A stretch of 64,000 bases of DNA from Stachybotrys elegans (Eukaryota; Ascomycota; Sordariomycetes; Hypocreales; Stachybotryaceae). The stretch is taken from positions 3,410,001 through 3,474,000 of the forward strand of contig JAGPNK010000002.1 in assembly GCA_020746835.1 (NCBI GenBank), given 5' to 3'. A program made the translations under genes and the position numbers. Shown one piece after another: positions 10,788 to 24,006 of the stretch; position 1 is the stretch's first letter; each line of letters begins with the position of its first letter. The notes beneath the pieces were generated by a model. That model was given only the letters and a program-made list of their open reading frames with translations. It ran no database searches and was not told where the DNA came from.

Positions 10788-13700
10788 CCTGAAGGTACTA
10801 ACTGAAGCGCCTCACAGAAGGGCAAAACCACAGCATGTGAATTGGTGCCCATCGAAATAGCCGCTTCGACTTTCACCACTTCGCCTCCCGGAGCCTTCTC
10901 TCCTCACCTTCATATCTTGCCGAGCATGGTGGATGGGCTCACCTCACACTGATGATGAAGATCAGAGCAGCTCATCGAGATGGGAAGGATGTCCCATCCA
11001 GCTGGAGCCCCTCTAAGCCACCGTCACTTGGAGCACGGGTCCCATGTCGATATACCCCTGCATTTCCGGTGACGGTCCGCACCCCGGCTAGCCTCGTGTG
11101 CGCCACATTCCGGTCGAGTTACAAACAGCCACCATAAGCAATGAGCAGTGTTTACTTCTGTGAAAGGCAAGTTAACTCTTTGCATGTCCTGTGAGAAGTG
11201 TGTCTCACAATCCCAGCGAACCTCATCAGCCATGGACCGAATTATGGCGATGTTTCACCCCCAGATCCGTGTTATTGCGAATGGCTACGGCGGCGTGCTG
11301 GTACCGAGCAAGCTCATACAGTGGCTTCAGACAGGCAGAAAGCATCAAGTCAATAGGCCCAGACCACACGGCTATATCCGTTGTTAAGAGCAGCATGTGC
11401 CTTGCATGTCTTCACAGCAAGATCCTGGAGTCGCTTACTCGTCTCTGGGTTCATCATCGGATGAGGTGGCTCGCATCGAAGCTTGCCATCCACGTTGATC
11501 GATGGCCTGGCACGATCAAGATCCATAGAGCGTAGCCTTGTGCTGCCCGCCCGCCCTGTCATCCGGTTGCTTGACCCATTCGCCACGCACCAATTCATAT
11601 TTCAGCATGTGCACTCTTCCCCCCTCAGGCGCAACCTAATCTTTTGGTACCCGCTCCTTCATGGTTATCAGTGACTTAATAGGTTGTTATCCGCGACATC
11701 GGACGTATGCGCGGTTCGTCTCGATGCATCGTGGTCTGCACAGTATGACAGCGATGCCAAGGAGTGCCTGGGGGTCATCGGCCGACGGTGATGCAAATGA
11801 GGACCCTCAGACCTCAAGGATCTGATGACTACCGAAGATGTCTGCCAGCGATTGCTATGTATGCTCATCCGTGCGTGTTTGATCCAAGTCCCGAGCGGCG
11901 GATAAGCTTCACCTCACCGTTCACTTACGACGGGAGAGTTGAAACGTATGGCATGTGCGTAGCGGTTTGATTCCGCCACCATCACGAACAATGACGCACC
12001 ACACCTCGCCTAAGTCCAGAACCCGTGATAGACAAACCACATACATAGTACTTCGTGGTCACAGCTAATCGGGTGCTTCTTGGTCACCAAGCAACCCAGT
12101 GCCGAGGGTCATCACAATCTTGTCTTCAGAGTGTTGATAAGATGAGTGATAGCATCGTTCCTTGTTCTTAGCACAAGAGAGCTGCACGTTTCGTTATTTG
12201 CTCCTGGTAGTGGTCGAGGGCCTCCTGGCATGGCTCCACGGTTTTCGAGGGCCAGAAAGCATCAAATGTCCAAGCGCAGCGTGGGTTAAATTCATCGTCG
12301 AAATGAGCACGCATCTCGGCAGCGGCCGCAAAAGCAAAAGATCCTTCCAGTGGCAGCCGCCTGTCAATCCTATGATTGCCACGGCACCCACCAGTGCCGA
12401 GATACCGTGTACGCGTCAATCGGAGCCCCCATTGTAACTAACTAGACTGCCGGATAAGAGTTGGTTTCTCAAAGGGGCCATTTCAGCTCACACCCCTCGC
12501 TCGGCCTGGTTCATGTTCGATGGCCCTGCTGCCGATCATCATTACCATTCGAAAGCCGACTGCATAGTGACATCTGCCGTGAGGGTGTAAGACAAGCAGT
12601 TGTGATAGGCTAGCGGCCTTGTCTCACAACAGCACCATCTTGTTGCTGCCCACCCAGCTCCGCCGTACGCACAAGGGTTGTCAACGACGAACCGGGTGGC
12701 GAAATCTGCTCCCGAGGTACGGCAAGATATCACCCAGCTGGCAACATTCAACCAACCCCGACCGGATGGGAATACATACATGGTCCCGTTTTTTTCTACC
12801 TTGGGGGCCTGAAATCCGGGCGACGAACCTGGTTGCTGTTTCCCAGGTGGCAAATTACATCCCTCAATGTCCCGGAATACAGCGATCGGACGGTCGGCAT
12901 TGTGGCGCCGGTGATTTGGGTGTTTCGGCGCCGGGTTCCGGGGCGGGGTCTCGGGAGGCTTGGTGCGTCAACACAACATATCGTAGCTTCGACTATTCGT
13001 GAGAATGAGGCTATTCTGAGGTTGGTACGGTTGTGTTATTGCTAGAGCCACTGAATGCATCATATTTTTGCCAACAAATGCGGCTCTGGCTTGTGACGAA
13101 GTCGCAGCTATAGTTCTCGTGGCTCGCTCAGTCGGCTACCCTGTACGGGCAGATTGACGATGGCCTCGTTGTTGTTTTTCTTTACTGTTTGCGACTACAT
13201 TGGTTGTCAGGCCACTACACGCACACACACTCCCTGCTGTGTTGTCTCTTACTGCTTCCTCCGCCTTGTATCGCATATCTGTTTTCATCATCATACATCA
13301 TATTTTTGCGTACTTGTTCTTGCACGATGCACGGTGATTGGAGATTAATTATATTGATCACAGCCGTGGATGAAATTAAAAACATGGGGGCAACTGGTTC
13401 AAGGAAAGTAAATTAAAATGCGACATATCGAACCAGATCCAATACAAGACGTAATGGCTGCTTGGCCATGACTTGTGATGACTTGTGTTATAGTTGCTGC
13501 CTTTGCGGGTATAACTTCGCGGGTACACATTTGCTATCTGCCCAGAGTGATATCTGCTTCCTTGTTACAGGTTAATATGACCTTCAGAAGCGTGTTGTTT
13601 CCTAGAATACGGTCATGCCGTGGTTCCGTACTACATTGCCGATGGTTTTTGTTTGTTCCACTATGATGTAGTAGGTGCGTCCAGTGTGGAAAAAAAGAAC

Positions 13701-16700
13701 AATAGTATATGCAAACAATAGTGGCCTTGCTACCCGCAGGACCAAAGAACAGTGTCAAACAATGAAGGGATCGTCAGACTGTAGCATACAATTGACATCT
13801 CCCGTTGGCCGGAGCCAGAGAACAATGAGGGGGCTGCAGCAGCGGCAGCGGCAACAAAAGCGTATGAAGTCGGGGGGACCTACGGTTAACAGACTCGATG
13901 TGTGTACATACCGTTCGTCGGCGTGTGTTCTGGCGAGGCTGGCCGAGTGCTGTCGTACGTACCGAGAGCGATGCGTCGAGGTTTTTGTTCCAGTATATCC
14001 ACGGATCAACCCATGGATATGGCTTCCGTTTATATGATCAAGTCCGAAGAGCAGTTCCCAAGCTTGACGAAGAGACTCACTGCTTCCGCAACTAGATAGA
14101 CTCGGACTCACCAATCAAGCCGAGGTTGCCGGTGATATACTAGCCACTTCATGCCAGATTGCCTCCAGTCGAATCCACGCCTTAGTCCTTCAAGGATAGT
14201 TCGTGATTCATCGCGAAATGTATGGTCGGCATTGAGTCGAGTTGCCATAGGTGTCAGGGACATGTGAGAATGCTGACGTGCTGGTTATAGTTCCCTCCGT
14301 GCTTCTTCTATATCTTCTCAGGCCACAGAGCTGAAGTGCTGCCACAAGCTGTGCGGAAATGTTGGCTTCTCCGCGATACGAATTTCGCTCGCGCCTGGTT
14401 TGATCTCCTCCTGGCCTACACCATACTACATTCGCAACATAGTACCTTAGTATGCAGGTGTATGAAGCCGAAGTTCTCATCACGGCCAGGATCACCGTTC
14501 CTGGTAAAGTTTCTGAGGGCTGGTTGCATTCGAAGGAAGGATGGCTGCTATTGCCACCGTTCAACACTTGGGGCTCGAGTTACAATGCTCGGCATCCTGT
14601 TGCCAACAAAGACACCAAGGCTTGGTTGGCTTCCAGTCCGGTGCCATGGAAGAGCGTCTTGAGCTTTAGCTGTGGGTAGAAGGAGTCGAACTACTGTCAC
14701 CAACGAAGGTGAAGTTCAATGGCATCGACCCTAGCTGGGAACAAGGTCAAAGCCAACAGCTCCATCATACTTCCTACCTCCATCTGGAACAGTAGCAACC
14801 ATGTGGCTCCCACAGCGGTAGTGATAGACCTTGACGTAGAGTAACTGATGCAATTGTCAGGAGTAAGTGAGCAGAATGTTCTCCTATTATGTTGTGTCTT
14901 CGAGTTCAGAAAGCACGTGCGACAGCTGCTCACCGTACTCTTCTGACCGGTAGTTGCGTGTGAGACAACAATATCGTCCTACACCGACATCTGAATCGTT
15001 GGGTCGGGCCCTGCGCAAGTAATGGTGAGCCACAGCTTAGTTAGAGAGCGCCACTGGTTCAAGCGGAAGCTACTACAGATTGTGCACAAGCCAAGCTATT
15101 GCTATCAGAAAAAGCAACGAGAAAGCAACGGCAGAAGCAATAGCAGTCATACAGCCGTATAGTTGGGGCGGCATCAGAAAAGGTGTTGTGGTTACACGGA
15201 CCAGTCAGGCGCGTGTAGGAAAACATTGCGATACTCCTGGCAACAGCAAAATAAACAATATCAGGCCAAGCAGCGCGGTTCATGCGATCTCGGGTGGCCG
15301 GACGAGGTAAATACATCGCATGACCAAACAATGGTATCCGTGACACCCAGCACCGTCCATGACCAAAACTTGGTTTCTCAGTCTTTGGCATACGAATTAA
15401 GTCGCGCAGCCCAGTATATGATGTTAGACATGCAGTCAATCCCATGTCTCACCGCGGAGGATGATGACGCGACCACAGCTGGTCATGGCGCGTCACGATG
15501 CTTCGAGCATCTGGAACCATCACAAGGGAGGTTCAGCCAAGATGGATCGTGGCACGCTGCGGTTCAAGGCACAGACCAGGCGGACAACCAACAAGGCATT
15601 GTCCATCTGAGGATCAGTGAGAGCCCAAACCTGTGGACACAGCGGGCTGGTTGGCATGTCTCAAAGGGTGACACGCAGACGCGGATGCAAGACTTGCACA
15701 CAGGCCGTTACCTGTCAACAGGATCAACAATGCGGCGCCATCGGAAGAGAGCGACCGTGTTGCCGGCGCATTGTGCTACAGAGTAAACAAGAATAGCAGA
15801 GTCGACAGAAGCAAGTGATCCGAGCATTGGCTGGGATCAGGGCTCGTAAACGGCTCCGTAGTGGTGGGACCTCCGGCGTAATACCATCCTTCCAATGTTT
15901 CAGGAATGCGGAGAGTGCTGCCCCATCAGCCACGTAGAACATTGATACACAAGGGCGACGGACGAAAACCGTGCTGGTTGAGAATAACAACAGCACATAG
16001 TATCGAGGAATAGAGGGCGACGGAGCTGCGAAACAGAGGGGCGCGCATGTGCCATGGCAGACTTTCTGCCCGACTTTTCGCTCTGCCACTGCATTACAAC
16101 GTGTAGCCCAAGCGAGAGAGGGTGCATAAAGCGTGTTAATTAATCTGGGTGGTCTGATGCCGGCCGTGGCGGCAGTAATGGCAGTTGCTCCGGCCCCCGC
16201 ATGATAGGTTCCAGATGATAAGGGGCAAGCAGACGGAGCAGGACAGCAGTCTTCGTCACCAGCGTCTCGTGGTCTCGATCACAGCGTCCTTGAGTCCCTT
16301 GATGTGTGAATGGGCCGCGTAACGCTGGTAATAAAGAGCATGGGTCAGTAATAAGGTTGTTGATCCGGAGCGGAAGTCTGGATATCCAGGTTGCCAAGGA
16401 CGGGAGATGAGATTGGATGGGCTCATCTGCGGTGGCCCCGCCGAGGTGAACGAACTGCGTTGTCCATGTGGTCGGTTCGTGGGCTTGATAGCTCCGATGT
16501 GCGACGACTGGCTCATGTGAACCCGGTGAATGAGAGACGGCCGCAGTCCCATGGCTCACGGGGTGGTAGTGCAGCTGATGAGGTGGTTTGTAATTACCTA
16601 AGGTAGGTAAGTAGTAATTAATTAGCAGGTTCTGAGGAAGACTTGAAAGGCTGGTTGAACTGGGGGGGCTGCTGCCAGAAAGGGTCTAGTCAGGAACCTG

Positions 16701-18080
16701 GATCCCTTAGGCGCGCACCGGTCAAATCGGTACCTTGCAGTGGTTCAGCCACCCAATCACCCGCCGTGATTATCCCGTTTGGTTTGATGAAGAGTAACAC
16801 AGACGGCGCGGCAGAAACAGATTGCGCATTGATTGGTTCGCGCCCCTTTTTCTTGTGCATACCTTCTCCCCTCCATCGGGACGCATCAAATGCTTGTTCC
16901 TGTCCCCTAATCGTTTATGTAGTAATTTTAGCTAGATCAGGATTCAAAGGAGGCCGGTGGGGGCCGCACGCGCGTGTGCCTTCTATGGCCACTACATACA
17001 TATTGTCCGATAACAACGCTCCAGGCTACGGAGAGCATGTCCCTCAATAGGGTACGTGCGTGGCGATGGGCGTCGACGAGGAGGGGGAGGGGAGACTGGC
17101 CTCTCCGCCTTGCCCTCCTTTTAGCAGCTTCTCAAAATGTGCACCTGGTCCAAGAGGAGCGCCAAGGTGGTCGCCTTCCGTCGTGCTGCGCTGTCCCCTA
17201 TTTCTGTCCATGGTTGACAACGAACAAGTACATATTGCGCTGTCTAAACGAATCTTTATTACGATGCTCGGCGTGGTGCCCTGCGCATCGCAATGCCACG
17301 CAACTCCTTCACCGTCGATCCTATTCCTGCAGGTACAAGCTCGCCGACCCAGCGCGCTATAGAGCGATACCTAGATCTGTTGCCACGGGTACCTGCACGG
17401 GCAGTGTAGGAACGCGTACAGCGACGGGTGCCCCTGCCAAGTCGAGCTTGTACTGCGCTAGCCGTTGATGGTTGCTCAGGTGAGTACCTGAGCCCCCGGC
17501 CGCCATCGCGTGTTGGTGTGGATTCTCGGCCTATTGGGCAGGTCGGTCTGTGTTATGCAAGGTACCGAGGTACCTACCTATTGGGCGTGGGCAGGCTCGT
17601 GGCAGCTGGTACCTTGCCGCCTTGCCATGGTACCTTTCAACGTCGCAATCTGGGCTCGACAAGAGGGTAATTTCCCATGGCCCTGCCTGGTTGTGAGCTC
17701 GTGTTGCTCCCGTCCACTCCTTGGCTGGCTCCCTCGATGCCCTCGCTCTCCCGGCCGGCGCCAACCAGCCAGCCACATGCTTGCTGCCGCCGTTGAGATG
17801 ATGGGACCCTCTCTGTCCACGCATGCCTGGCAGCTGTGCCCACAAGTGCCACACTGGCACACACGCGCACGCTTTCTCACTGTCAGTCATGGACTCACTC
17901 ACTGCCCGGGTCTTTGTCTGGGACTGGGGCCGCCTGGATCTGGTTTGAACCGGCCCCCCCTCCCCCCCAGCGGCCCAGTCTTGCTCCCAGTCTTGCTTGG
18001 TCTTGGACTTTCTTGGAGACTGCCTTGCCCCAGGCCACTATCGCCTGGGTCCCCATGCGCAGATTCTGCCCAAATTGGTT

Positions 18081-18541
18081 GATACCACTCCCTCATCTCC
18101 CGCCTCCTACTTGATCTCCTCCTCTTCCCTTCCTCTTCTCTCACCCTTCTGGATTCTCCAGGCGTCCTCTCGCTCGTCGCTTTGTTTGGTCCCTAGTTCC
18201 AACTGAGAGTCTTTGCTCTCGTCACACTCCTTTATCAGGGTCTATTCATCAGCTACATTCGCTTTCTTACTCTTACGCGGGTTCATCCCTGATCGACGAA
18301 TTGTCAATATCCCTCTCATCGCATCAGGTCAGTCTACACAACCAACAGACAAGTCGACAGCAGGGCAGCTCGTTGGGCCTGGACTTGGGAGCGCCGGTTG
18401 CAAAGAACGGCATCTCTTATATGTGATTGGTGATTGCGAGGGCCATGTCATGGCTTCCTCTCACCGCTCATATGGTATTGCCCCTGGCTTGACCTCGACT
18501 AACATGGAGCGAATGTAGAACCTCATCTTGTATATTCGAAA
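18081..18541 (+). promoter_or_regulatory. SUN-gene leader with pyrimidine-rich tract
   Basis: A strongly C/T-rich stretch (about 18085-18185) precedes the SUN gene, a pattern common at transcription starts of strongly expressed filamentous-fungal genes. It is followed by a probable leader intron (separate entry). No TATA box is obvious. Confidence 0.5.
18328..18518 (+). other. Probable 5'-UTR intron of the SUN gene
   Basis: CAG|GTCAGT donor at 18328, a CTAAC branch site at about 18499-18503 and a TAG acceptor at 18516-18518, leaving 23 leader bases before the ATG at 18542. If unspliced, the stretch would add an upstream ATG at 18504. Called from consensus only. Confidence 0.55.
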
Positions 18542-19909
18542 ATGAAGGGCTTCGTCAACTACACCCTTGCCGCCACGCTTGTGGCCGGCGCTGCTGCCAG
18601 CGGTCATAACCACCAGCACCTCCATGCCAAGAAGTACTCCGGTTCCAAGGTCGAGAAGCGCGAACCCGATGTCGTCACCGCCGTTGTCGCCGGCCCTACC
18701 GAGACCGTCTATGAGCTGGCCGGAAAGCTTCTGAACGCCCAGGAGGCCAAGGAGGGCCTCGAGGGGGGTCACTTCGTCGTTGTCGGCGAGAGCGTCCCTA
18801 CTTACTCGCCCCCTCCCCCTCCTCCCAAGCCGACCACCTCGAGCGAGCCTGAGATGGGCGCTCAGTTCATCGAGAAGAAGACGTCGACCTCGGCTCCTCC
18901 TCCTCCTCCGCCTACCACGAGCGCTGCGCCCACCTCGAGCGCCGCGCCTCCCCCTCCCCCTCCCAAGCCTAAGCCCACCAGCGCCCCGGCCCCCAGCACC
19001 GGCAACGGCGTCGACTCCAAGTTCCCCAGCGGCAAGATCAAGTGCAGCGAGTTCCCCAGCTCCTTCGGCGCTGTTGCTCTTGACTGGCTCAACTTCGACG
19101 GCTGGTCGGGTCTCCAGTTCGTCCCTACCTACGCCAAGGACCACCAGAGCATCAGCGACATCATCACCGGTATCGCTGGTGACACTTGCAGTTCTGGCTG
19201 CATGTGTTCGTACGCCTGCCCTGCCGGATACCAGAAGACCCAGTGGCCTTCTGCTCAGGGCAACACCAAGCAGTCGATTGGTGGACTGTACTGCAACAGC
19301 GACGGCTACCTCGAGCTCACCAACCCCGACAAGCCTACCCTCTGCGAGAAGGGTGAGGGTGGTGTTGTCATCCAGAACGACCTCGATGAGGTGGTTGCCA
19401 CTTGCCGCACTGACTACCCCGGTACCGAGAACATGGTCATTCCCATTCTTGCTCAGCCCGGCCAGACGCTCGAAGTCTGCAACCCCCGCCAGGACTACTA
19501 CATCTGGGACAACCAGATGACTTCTGCTCAGTACTACATCAACAAGAAGGGTTACGGTCTGGAGAACGCCTGCGTGTGGAACAGCCCCATCGACCCCAGT
19601 GGCGCCGGCAACTGGTCTCCCGCCATTCTTGGTGTTGGCAAGGCCGCTGACGGCATCACCTACATCTCCATCTTCCAGAACCGTCCCACCAGCTACGCCA
19701 AGCTGGACTTCAACATTGAGATTACCGGCGACGTCAACACCAAGTGCTGGTACAAGGACGGCCAGTGGTCTGGCGGCGGTGATGGCTGCACGGTAAGTTA
19801 TTCGACCCATGCCTCAGGATATGGCCTGTATGAAGACGTGTTGCTGACTTTGTGATTTCCCTAGACTGGTATGGTTGCTGGTGGCAAGGCCGTTGTCCGC
19901 TATTATTAG
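18542..19909 (+). CDS. SUN-family secreted cell-wall protein (Sim1/Uth1/Sun4-like)
   Basis: SUN-family proteins are secreted, wall-associated proteins involved in wall remodelling and septation; some family members have been described as beta-glucosidase-like. Two exons, 18542-19792 and 19865-19909, give 431 residues; the intron (19793-19864) has GTAAGT and CCCTAG, and the last exon supplies the usual short Gly/Lys/Val tail. The protein starts with a hydrophobic signal peptide (about 1-20), followed by KR at about residue 39, a possible Kex2-type site. A linker with two Pro-rich runs (residues about 80-155) precedes the conserved SUN domain with many Cys residues (CSSGCMCSYACPAGYQKTQW, then GGLYCNSDGYLEL). 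Single strong match to the family; which of the yeast paralogues it equals cannot be settled. It is preceded by a long, probably complex promoter. Confidence 0.92.
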
Positions 19910-21161
19910 ACGCGGGATGATCAGCGTGGGAGTTGAGGGTATATCTTTCTCATTGGATAGCGACAAGTAATATTATTATTATTGAGGATCTCCGCGCGCA
20001 TCTTTGTTCTCGGGCAGGCAGCTGACCGGGATCCTTTTTTAACGACAAGGTTTGGAGCAGGGCGAGAGAGGCAAGAGGAGAGGAGAGAGTGCGTGAAGAC
20101 GGAACCGCAATGCCTTAGGGTGCAGGGTCAGGATGTAACACGTCGACAATTCTCTTCCTCATCTACTGCTCGCATCTTGGTTATCTGCGGTCGATGTGAC
20201 CATGAAGCATGTGTCTTGAGTACCTCGCTGTTTTCTTTTGCATCCATCTGCATCTCGTCGACGTTTATATTGGCTTCTGTTTAGCATGGGACCAGCGCCA
20301 TATCATTTCGGGCTGATATAGTAATCTATTTTGTTCAATCACTTGCGGGTCCCTATGCAGGAACTCCGAGTCCGCTTGGGTTGTGAACGTCACGGCGGGG
20401 AGTCTGGGGATGGTAAGCGAGGCTCTTCTGTTAATCTCTGATATGGTTGGAGCTGTCGTATAGGTACGTGACCTTGAGAATGTCTCCATCGTGTTTGAAC
20501 GACCCAGACAAGAGTTTTCAACGTTGAGCGCCGACGGCTGGGCCTCGTGATCCAATGAGGTTGCACGGACATCGACACACAACCACCAATAGCAACGCCC
20601 AATTGATCTCCACGGGAAATACTGGTTACGTACCACGGGTATGTATGAATTGGGTCCAGGTAGGCAACACATGCAAGGCGACGAGATGGGATAAGCGGGG
20701 AAGCACAGCAGCAGGCTTGTTGAGCTTTGCAGTGAGATGGATGGGTGAAGAGGTGAATGCTTGGACCTCGTACTTGGCTTGGCTGGATGAGGCATGGCGG
20801 GAGGGAAAGGACGCTGTGCTGATGGCGGAAGCCTGTGTGCGAAATGATGCAAACGGGCACGTCACTTTTGGGATGCATCACATGGTACATGGACTGCAGC
20901 TGCATGCCACAGGGTTCTCCCCGTCCGTACCGGGCTGAGAGATGGCCTGGATGGGAAGGGGGATATGCAAAGAACGGTCTAGGTTGCTGTCGAGTGGCGA
21001 TTTAGTCCCCCCCCCTCAAAGTTTGTCAGTCACGGGGATGCACACATACCATGACCCGTTACCTCCATGGCGTCCTCGCTTACAAGCCTCAACAACCTAA
21101 AATCACCACAAGAAAGAGAGAGAAGAGGCCACATCCCATCCTTCTCCGCAAGTGCAGGCAG

Positions 21162-21212
21162 GTAAATTGTCCCTCATGAAATTTCGTGCTCCTGCTAATT
21201 CCGCTCTTGCAG
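21162..21212 (+). other. Probable 5'-UTR intron of the MFS gene
   Basis: GTAAAT donor, GCTAAT branch-like site and TTGCAG acceptor, 51 bases, about 340 bases upstream of the start codon. Consensus-based call only. Confidence 0.45.
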
Positions 21213-21460
21213 AAGCTAACAATTCCCCGTCACCACTCCCCGTTCAAGTGCCGCCGCTGGGCCTCCTCCACAGGCGAGTGGATCTGCCGAGACGGAGGGG
21301 GAGTCTTTGGACCAGGGCTGCCAACATCTATCGATCTGTCTGGCCGGGTACGGAGTGGTGCTCTCGACGACAATTTTTTTTCCCCTTGCCCCTTCGCCTT
21401 CTTCTTCCTGCTCCTCCAATACTAGAGAGAGTTTACCCTTCACTCGCCTGGTGTACATGC

Positions 21461-21480
21461 GAGTGAGTGAGTGAGTGAGA
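21461..21480. repeat. GAGT tetranucleotide microsatellite in the MFS leader
   Basis: Five copies of GAGT, the last imperfect, about 70 bases upstream of the transporter ATG. Confidence 0.85.
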
Positions 21481-21550
21481 AGCGGGAGCGCAACCACCAC
21501 TTATACCAACCACCAGCCTCCTCCTCAACCCGTCCGCCTGCCCGCCTGCC

Positions 21551-23473
21551 ATGTCGCTCCCTCGCGTCGCCAGCATCGAGACGCTCGCCGCCGATCACCG
21601 TGTCCGCCGCGGCAGCGACGCCAGCATTGCCAGCCACGGCAGCCTGCGATCGCGCAAGCTGAGCTTCAACCCGCTGCCCCAGGACTGGGACCTGCACGCG
21701 CTACAGCAGGGTCGCGACAAGCCCGACGATGTCCTGTCGCAGCTTGCCGCTCCCGTAAGCGCCTTTGAGGTGCCCGAGTGGAAGCGAATGTGTGAGTCTT
21801 GTGTACGCATGTTTTTTTTACGCTTAGTATTTGACTGGGGATTGTCATCGATGGGATTCATCGTCGTTGCAAAGCAGCGGTGGTGCATCCATCCATTCAT
21901 CCATCTGTCTTACATGCCAATCCGTCTTATACATGCACCTCCATCCTCGGTGACAGACGCCAGAGTCGCACACAGCTAGCTGACCACCGCATTTCTTCCC
22001 CATGTAGTGCAAATCGCCGCCGCAGTCATCTACTGCCTCTTCGCCGCCGGGATAGTCTTTGGCTACGCCGCGCTGAAACCCGTGCTCAAGTCCGAGGGCG
22101 CCTACCGAGACACGTGCGGAGGCGACGACACGTGCGTCGAGATTCACCTCAATCTCATGTTCACCGTCGCCGCCGTCGGCACAAACGTTGCTGCCCTGCC
22201 TGTCGGCGCCATTCTCGACCACTTTGGCCCTCGTGTTTCGGGCGTCATTGGCAGCATCTTCCTCCTCTGCGGTGCTCTCCTCCTCGCCTATGCTCAGACC
22301 CTGCCCTTCGATGCCCTCCTCCTGGGCTACCTCTGTCTAGCTCTCGGTGGCCCCTTCACATTCATCTCCTCCTTTCAGCTCTCCAATGCCTTTCCCCGGC
22401 ATTCCGGCCTTATCCTCGCCTTGCTGACTGGCGCCTTCGATGCTTCCAGCGCCCTCTTCCTCATCTACCGCATCATCTTCAACGCTACCGATGGGGCCTT
22501 CAACCTCCGCAGCTTCTTCCTCTTATACCTTGCTGTCCCCGTCGTCCTATTCCTTCTCCAGGTCTTCCTCATGCCCGCTCGGTCCTACAAGACTGTGGGT
22601 GAGCTCGTGGACCAGGCCGAGGAGGCCGATGCCGCCAGCCATGCGCTGGATATTTCTTCGCGCTTCGACGATCAGGTCGACGAGAACACCGCGCTCCTGC
22701 GCGAGGAGCGTGCTGAGCAGCGCCAGCAGCAGGAGGCCGTCGTTGCCGACATTCATTCCCTTCTGGGCTCCGTTACTGCCGATCAGCAGCTCGAGGCCGA
22801 GGAGCGCAAAAACGTCACCTCGGGCGTCTGGGGTATCATGCATGATAACACCGTCCTCGAGCAGATTTCGTCCCCTTGGTTCATCCTCATCTGCCTCTTC
22901 ACCGTTATCCAGATGACCCGCATCAATTTCTTCGTTGCCACCATCCGTGTCCAGTACGCTGCCATTTTCGGCGATCTTGACAAGGCAATTCACATCAACA
23001 ACTTCTTCGATCTGGCCTTACCCATCGGCGGCCTCGTTTCCATCCCCTTTATCGGCCTTGCACTAGATCACACCAGCACCGTTGTTGTCCTGGCCACTCT
23101 TGTCACCACCGCCACGCTCATCGGCATCCTAGGCGTGCTGCCGTACATGTGGGCTGCCTACGCCAATGTCATCCTTTTCGTCCTCTACCGCCCTTTCTAC
23201 TACACTGCTGTATCCGACTATAGCGCCAAGGTCTTTGGGTTTCGGACATTTGGCACCGTCTACGGCCTCATCATCTGCCTCTCGGGTCTGTTCAATTTTT
23301 CGCAATCTGGGCTCGACATCTTGTTCCACATCACCTTCCATGGTAACCCCGTCCCTGTTGATCTCATTCTTTTGGCACTGGGCCTCATTATTGGAACGTC
23401 ACTGGTTCTTTTTGTCGTGATCCAGCTGCGACGTCTGGGGAGGCTCGGAAATGATCATCCGAGGGACGTGTGA
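21551..23473 (+). CDS. MFS transporter, Fmp42 / SLC43-like
   Basis: Membrane transporter of the major facilitator superfamily; the closest family I recognise is yeast Fmp42 and the animal SLC43 amino-acid carriers, so substrate is uncertain. Two exons, 21551-21791 and 22008-23473, 568 residues. The intron (21792-22007, GTGAGT to TAG) is long for this window and splits the Met-Leu codon pair just before the first membrane helix. Exon 1 encodes an 80-residue cytosolic Ser/Arg-rich tail. The remainder has about 12 hydrophobic helices, an MFS-like loop after helix 2 (ILDHFGPRVSG), and a long charged Glu/Gln-rich central loop between helices 6 and 7. The 3' end converges on the deacetylase gene. 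Confidence 0.87.
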
Positions 23474-24006
23474 GGAAGAGAGTACGGGAAGCAGGGCAGT
23501 GCCTTCACTCCTGATCGATTGTCGAAAATCTTGCAAGTCTTGGAACACGGTTTCCATCCAAGCCCAAGTTTCTTGTTTGGCGTTGTGGGGATCTGATATG
23601 TTTGTGTTTCTAACGTGTGAGTGAGGTATTCATGTAGACGTCCTTGGCTACCTATATCCAGGCAAAGTCGCTCTTTAGATAGATGATACCCTTGGCTGGA
23701 GTTAGCTGGAGAGAGAAAAAGAAAATCACCATGTATTGTGCAGCATGCATTCTAATGCTTAAGTTTAGGGGAGAACCAAGGACATTAGGGATGAGTGAAA
23801 AAGGTATGAACACGACTATCAAATTAGCTACTTTACTGAATACATGAGCTACCAAACCAATCTGGATCGCCTTGGTCCCATTTCTATACTCCATTCCCAG
23901 ATATGCTAGCGGGTATACGGTCAGAGTAAATGTAGAAAGCCTCTCAAAACACAAAGACAAAACTGCCACTGTCCTATTGGCTGGCCCTCTTACATCGCAT
24001 AATCCC
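23474..24006. other. Convergent 3' spacer, MFS / HOS2
   Basis: Half-kilobase between converging genes, presumably both 3' untranslated regions. Relatively A/T-rich; no gene seen. Confidence 0.6.

Larger units (their letters stand above)
8561..18080. other. Gene-poor interval of about 9.5 kb
   Basis: No open frame here exceeds about 207 codons, none resembles a known family, and I could not join frames through plausible introns into a credible protein. Base composition is moderate rather than strongly A/T-rich, so it does not look like heavily RIP-mutated repeat DNA, and I see no transposase, reverse transcriptase or long terminal repeats. It contains a pentanucleotide microsatellite (10752-10787), a perfect inverted repeat (10482-10499) and several AGGTACCT and TACGGAGTA motifs. 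Best reading: a very long bidirectional upstream region for the zinc-finger and SUN genes, possibly with non-coding transcripts. Confidence 0.5.
19910..21550 (+). promoter_or_regulatory. Spacer between SUN gene and MFS transporter
   Basis: Contains the SUN 3' flank on the left and the transporter promoter and leader on the right. Overlapping frames of 127-195 codons on both strands around 20265-20938 have no family resemblance. A GAGT microsatellite and a probable leader intron lie near the right end. Confidence 0.5.

Noticed and set aside
13057..13315. Exact 14-base direct repeat (CATCATATTTTTGC) 245 bases apart
   Set aside because: Single pair in a low-complexity stretch; too little to support an element.
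15163..15786. 207-codon frame in the large spacer
   Set aside because: Longest frame there, but no family features, no convincing splice partners and composition like its neighbours.
8561..18080. Possible transposon or RIP-degraded repeat
   Set aside because: No long terminal repeats, transposase, reverse transcriptase or extreme A/T and TpA bias seen by eye.
18461..19810. 449-codon antisense open frame covering the SUN gene
   Set aside because: It mirrors the codon bias of the sense gene (GC-rich third positions remove antisense stops), is Arg/Gly/Leu-rich and resembles no family.
20265..20938. Overlapping frames on both strands between SUN and MFS genes
   Set aside because: Mutually overlapping, low-quality composition, no recognised motif.
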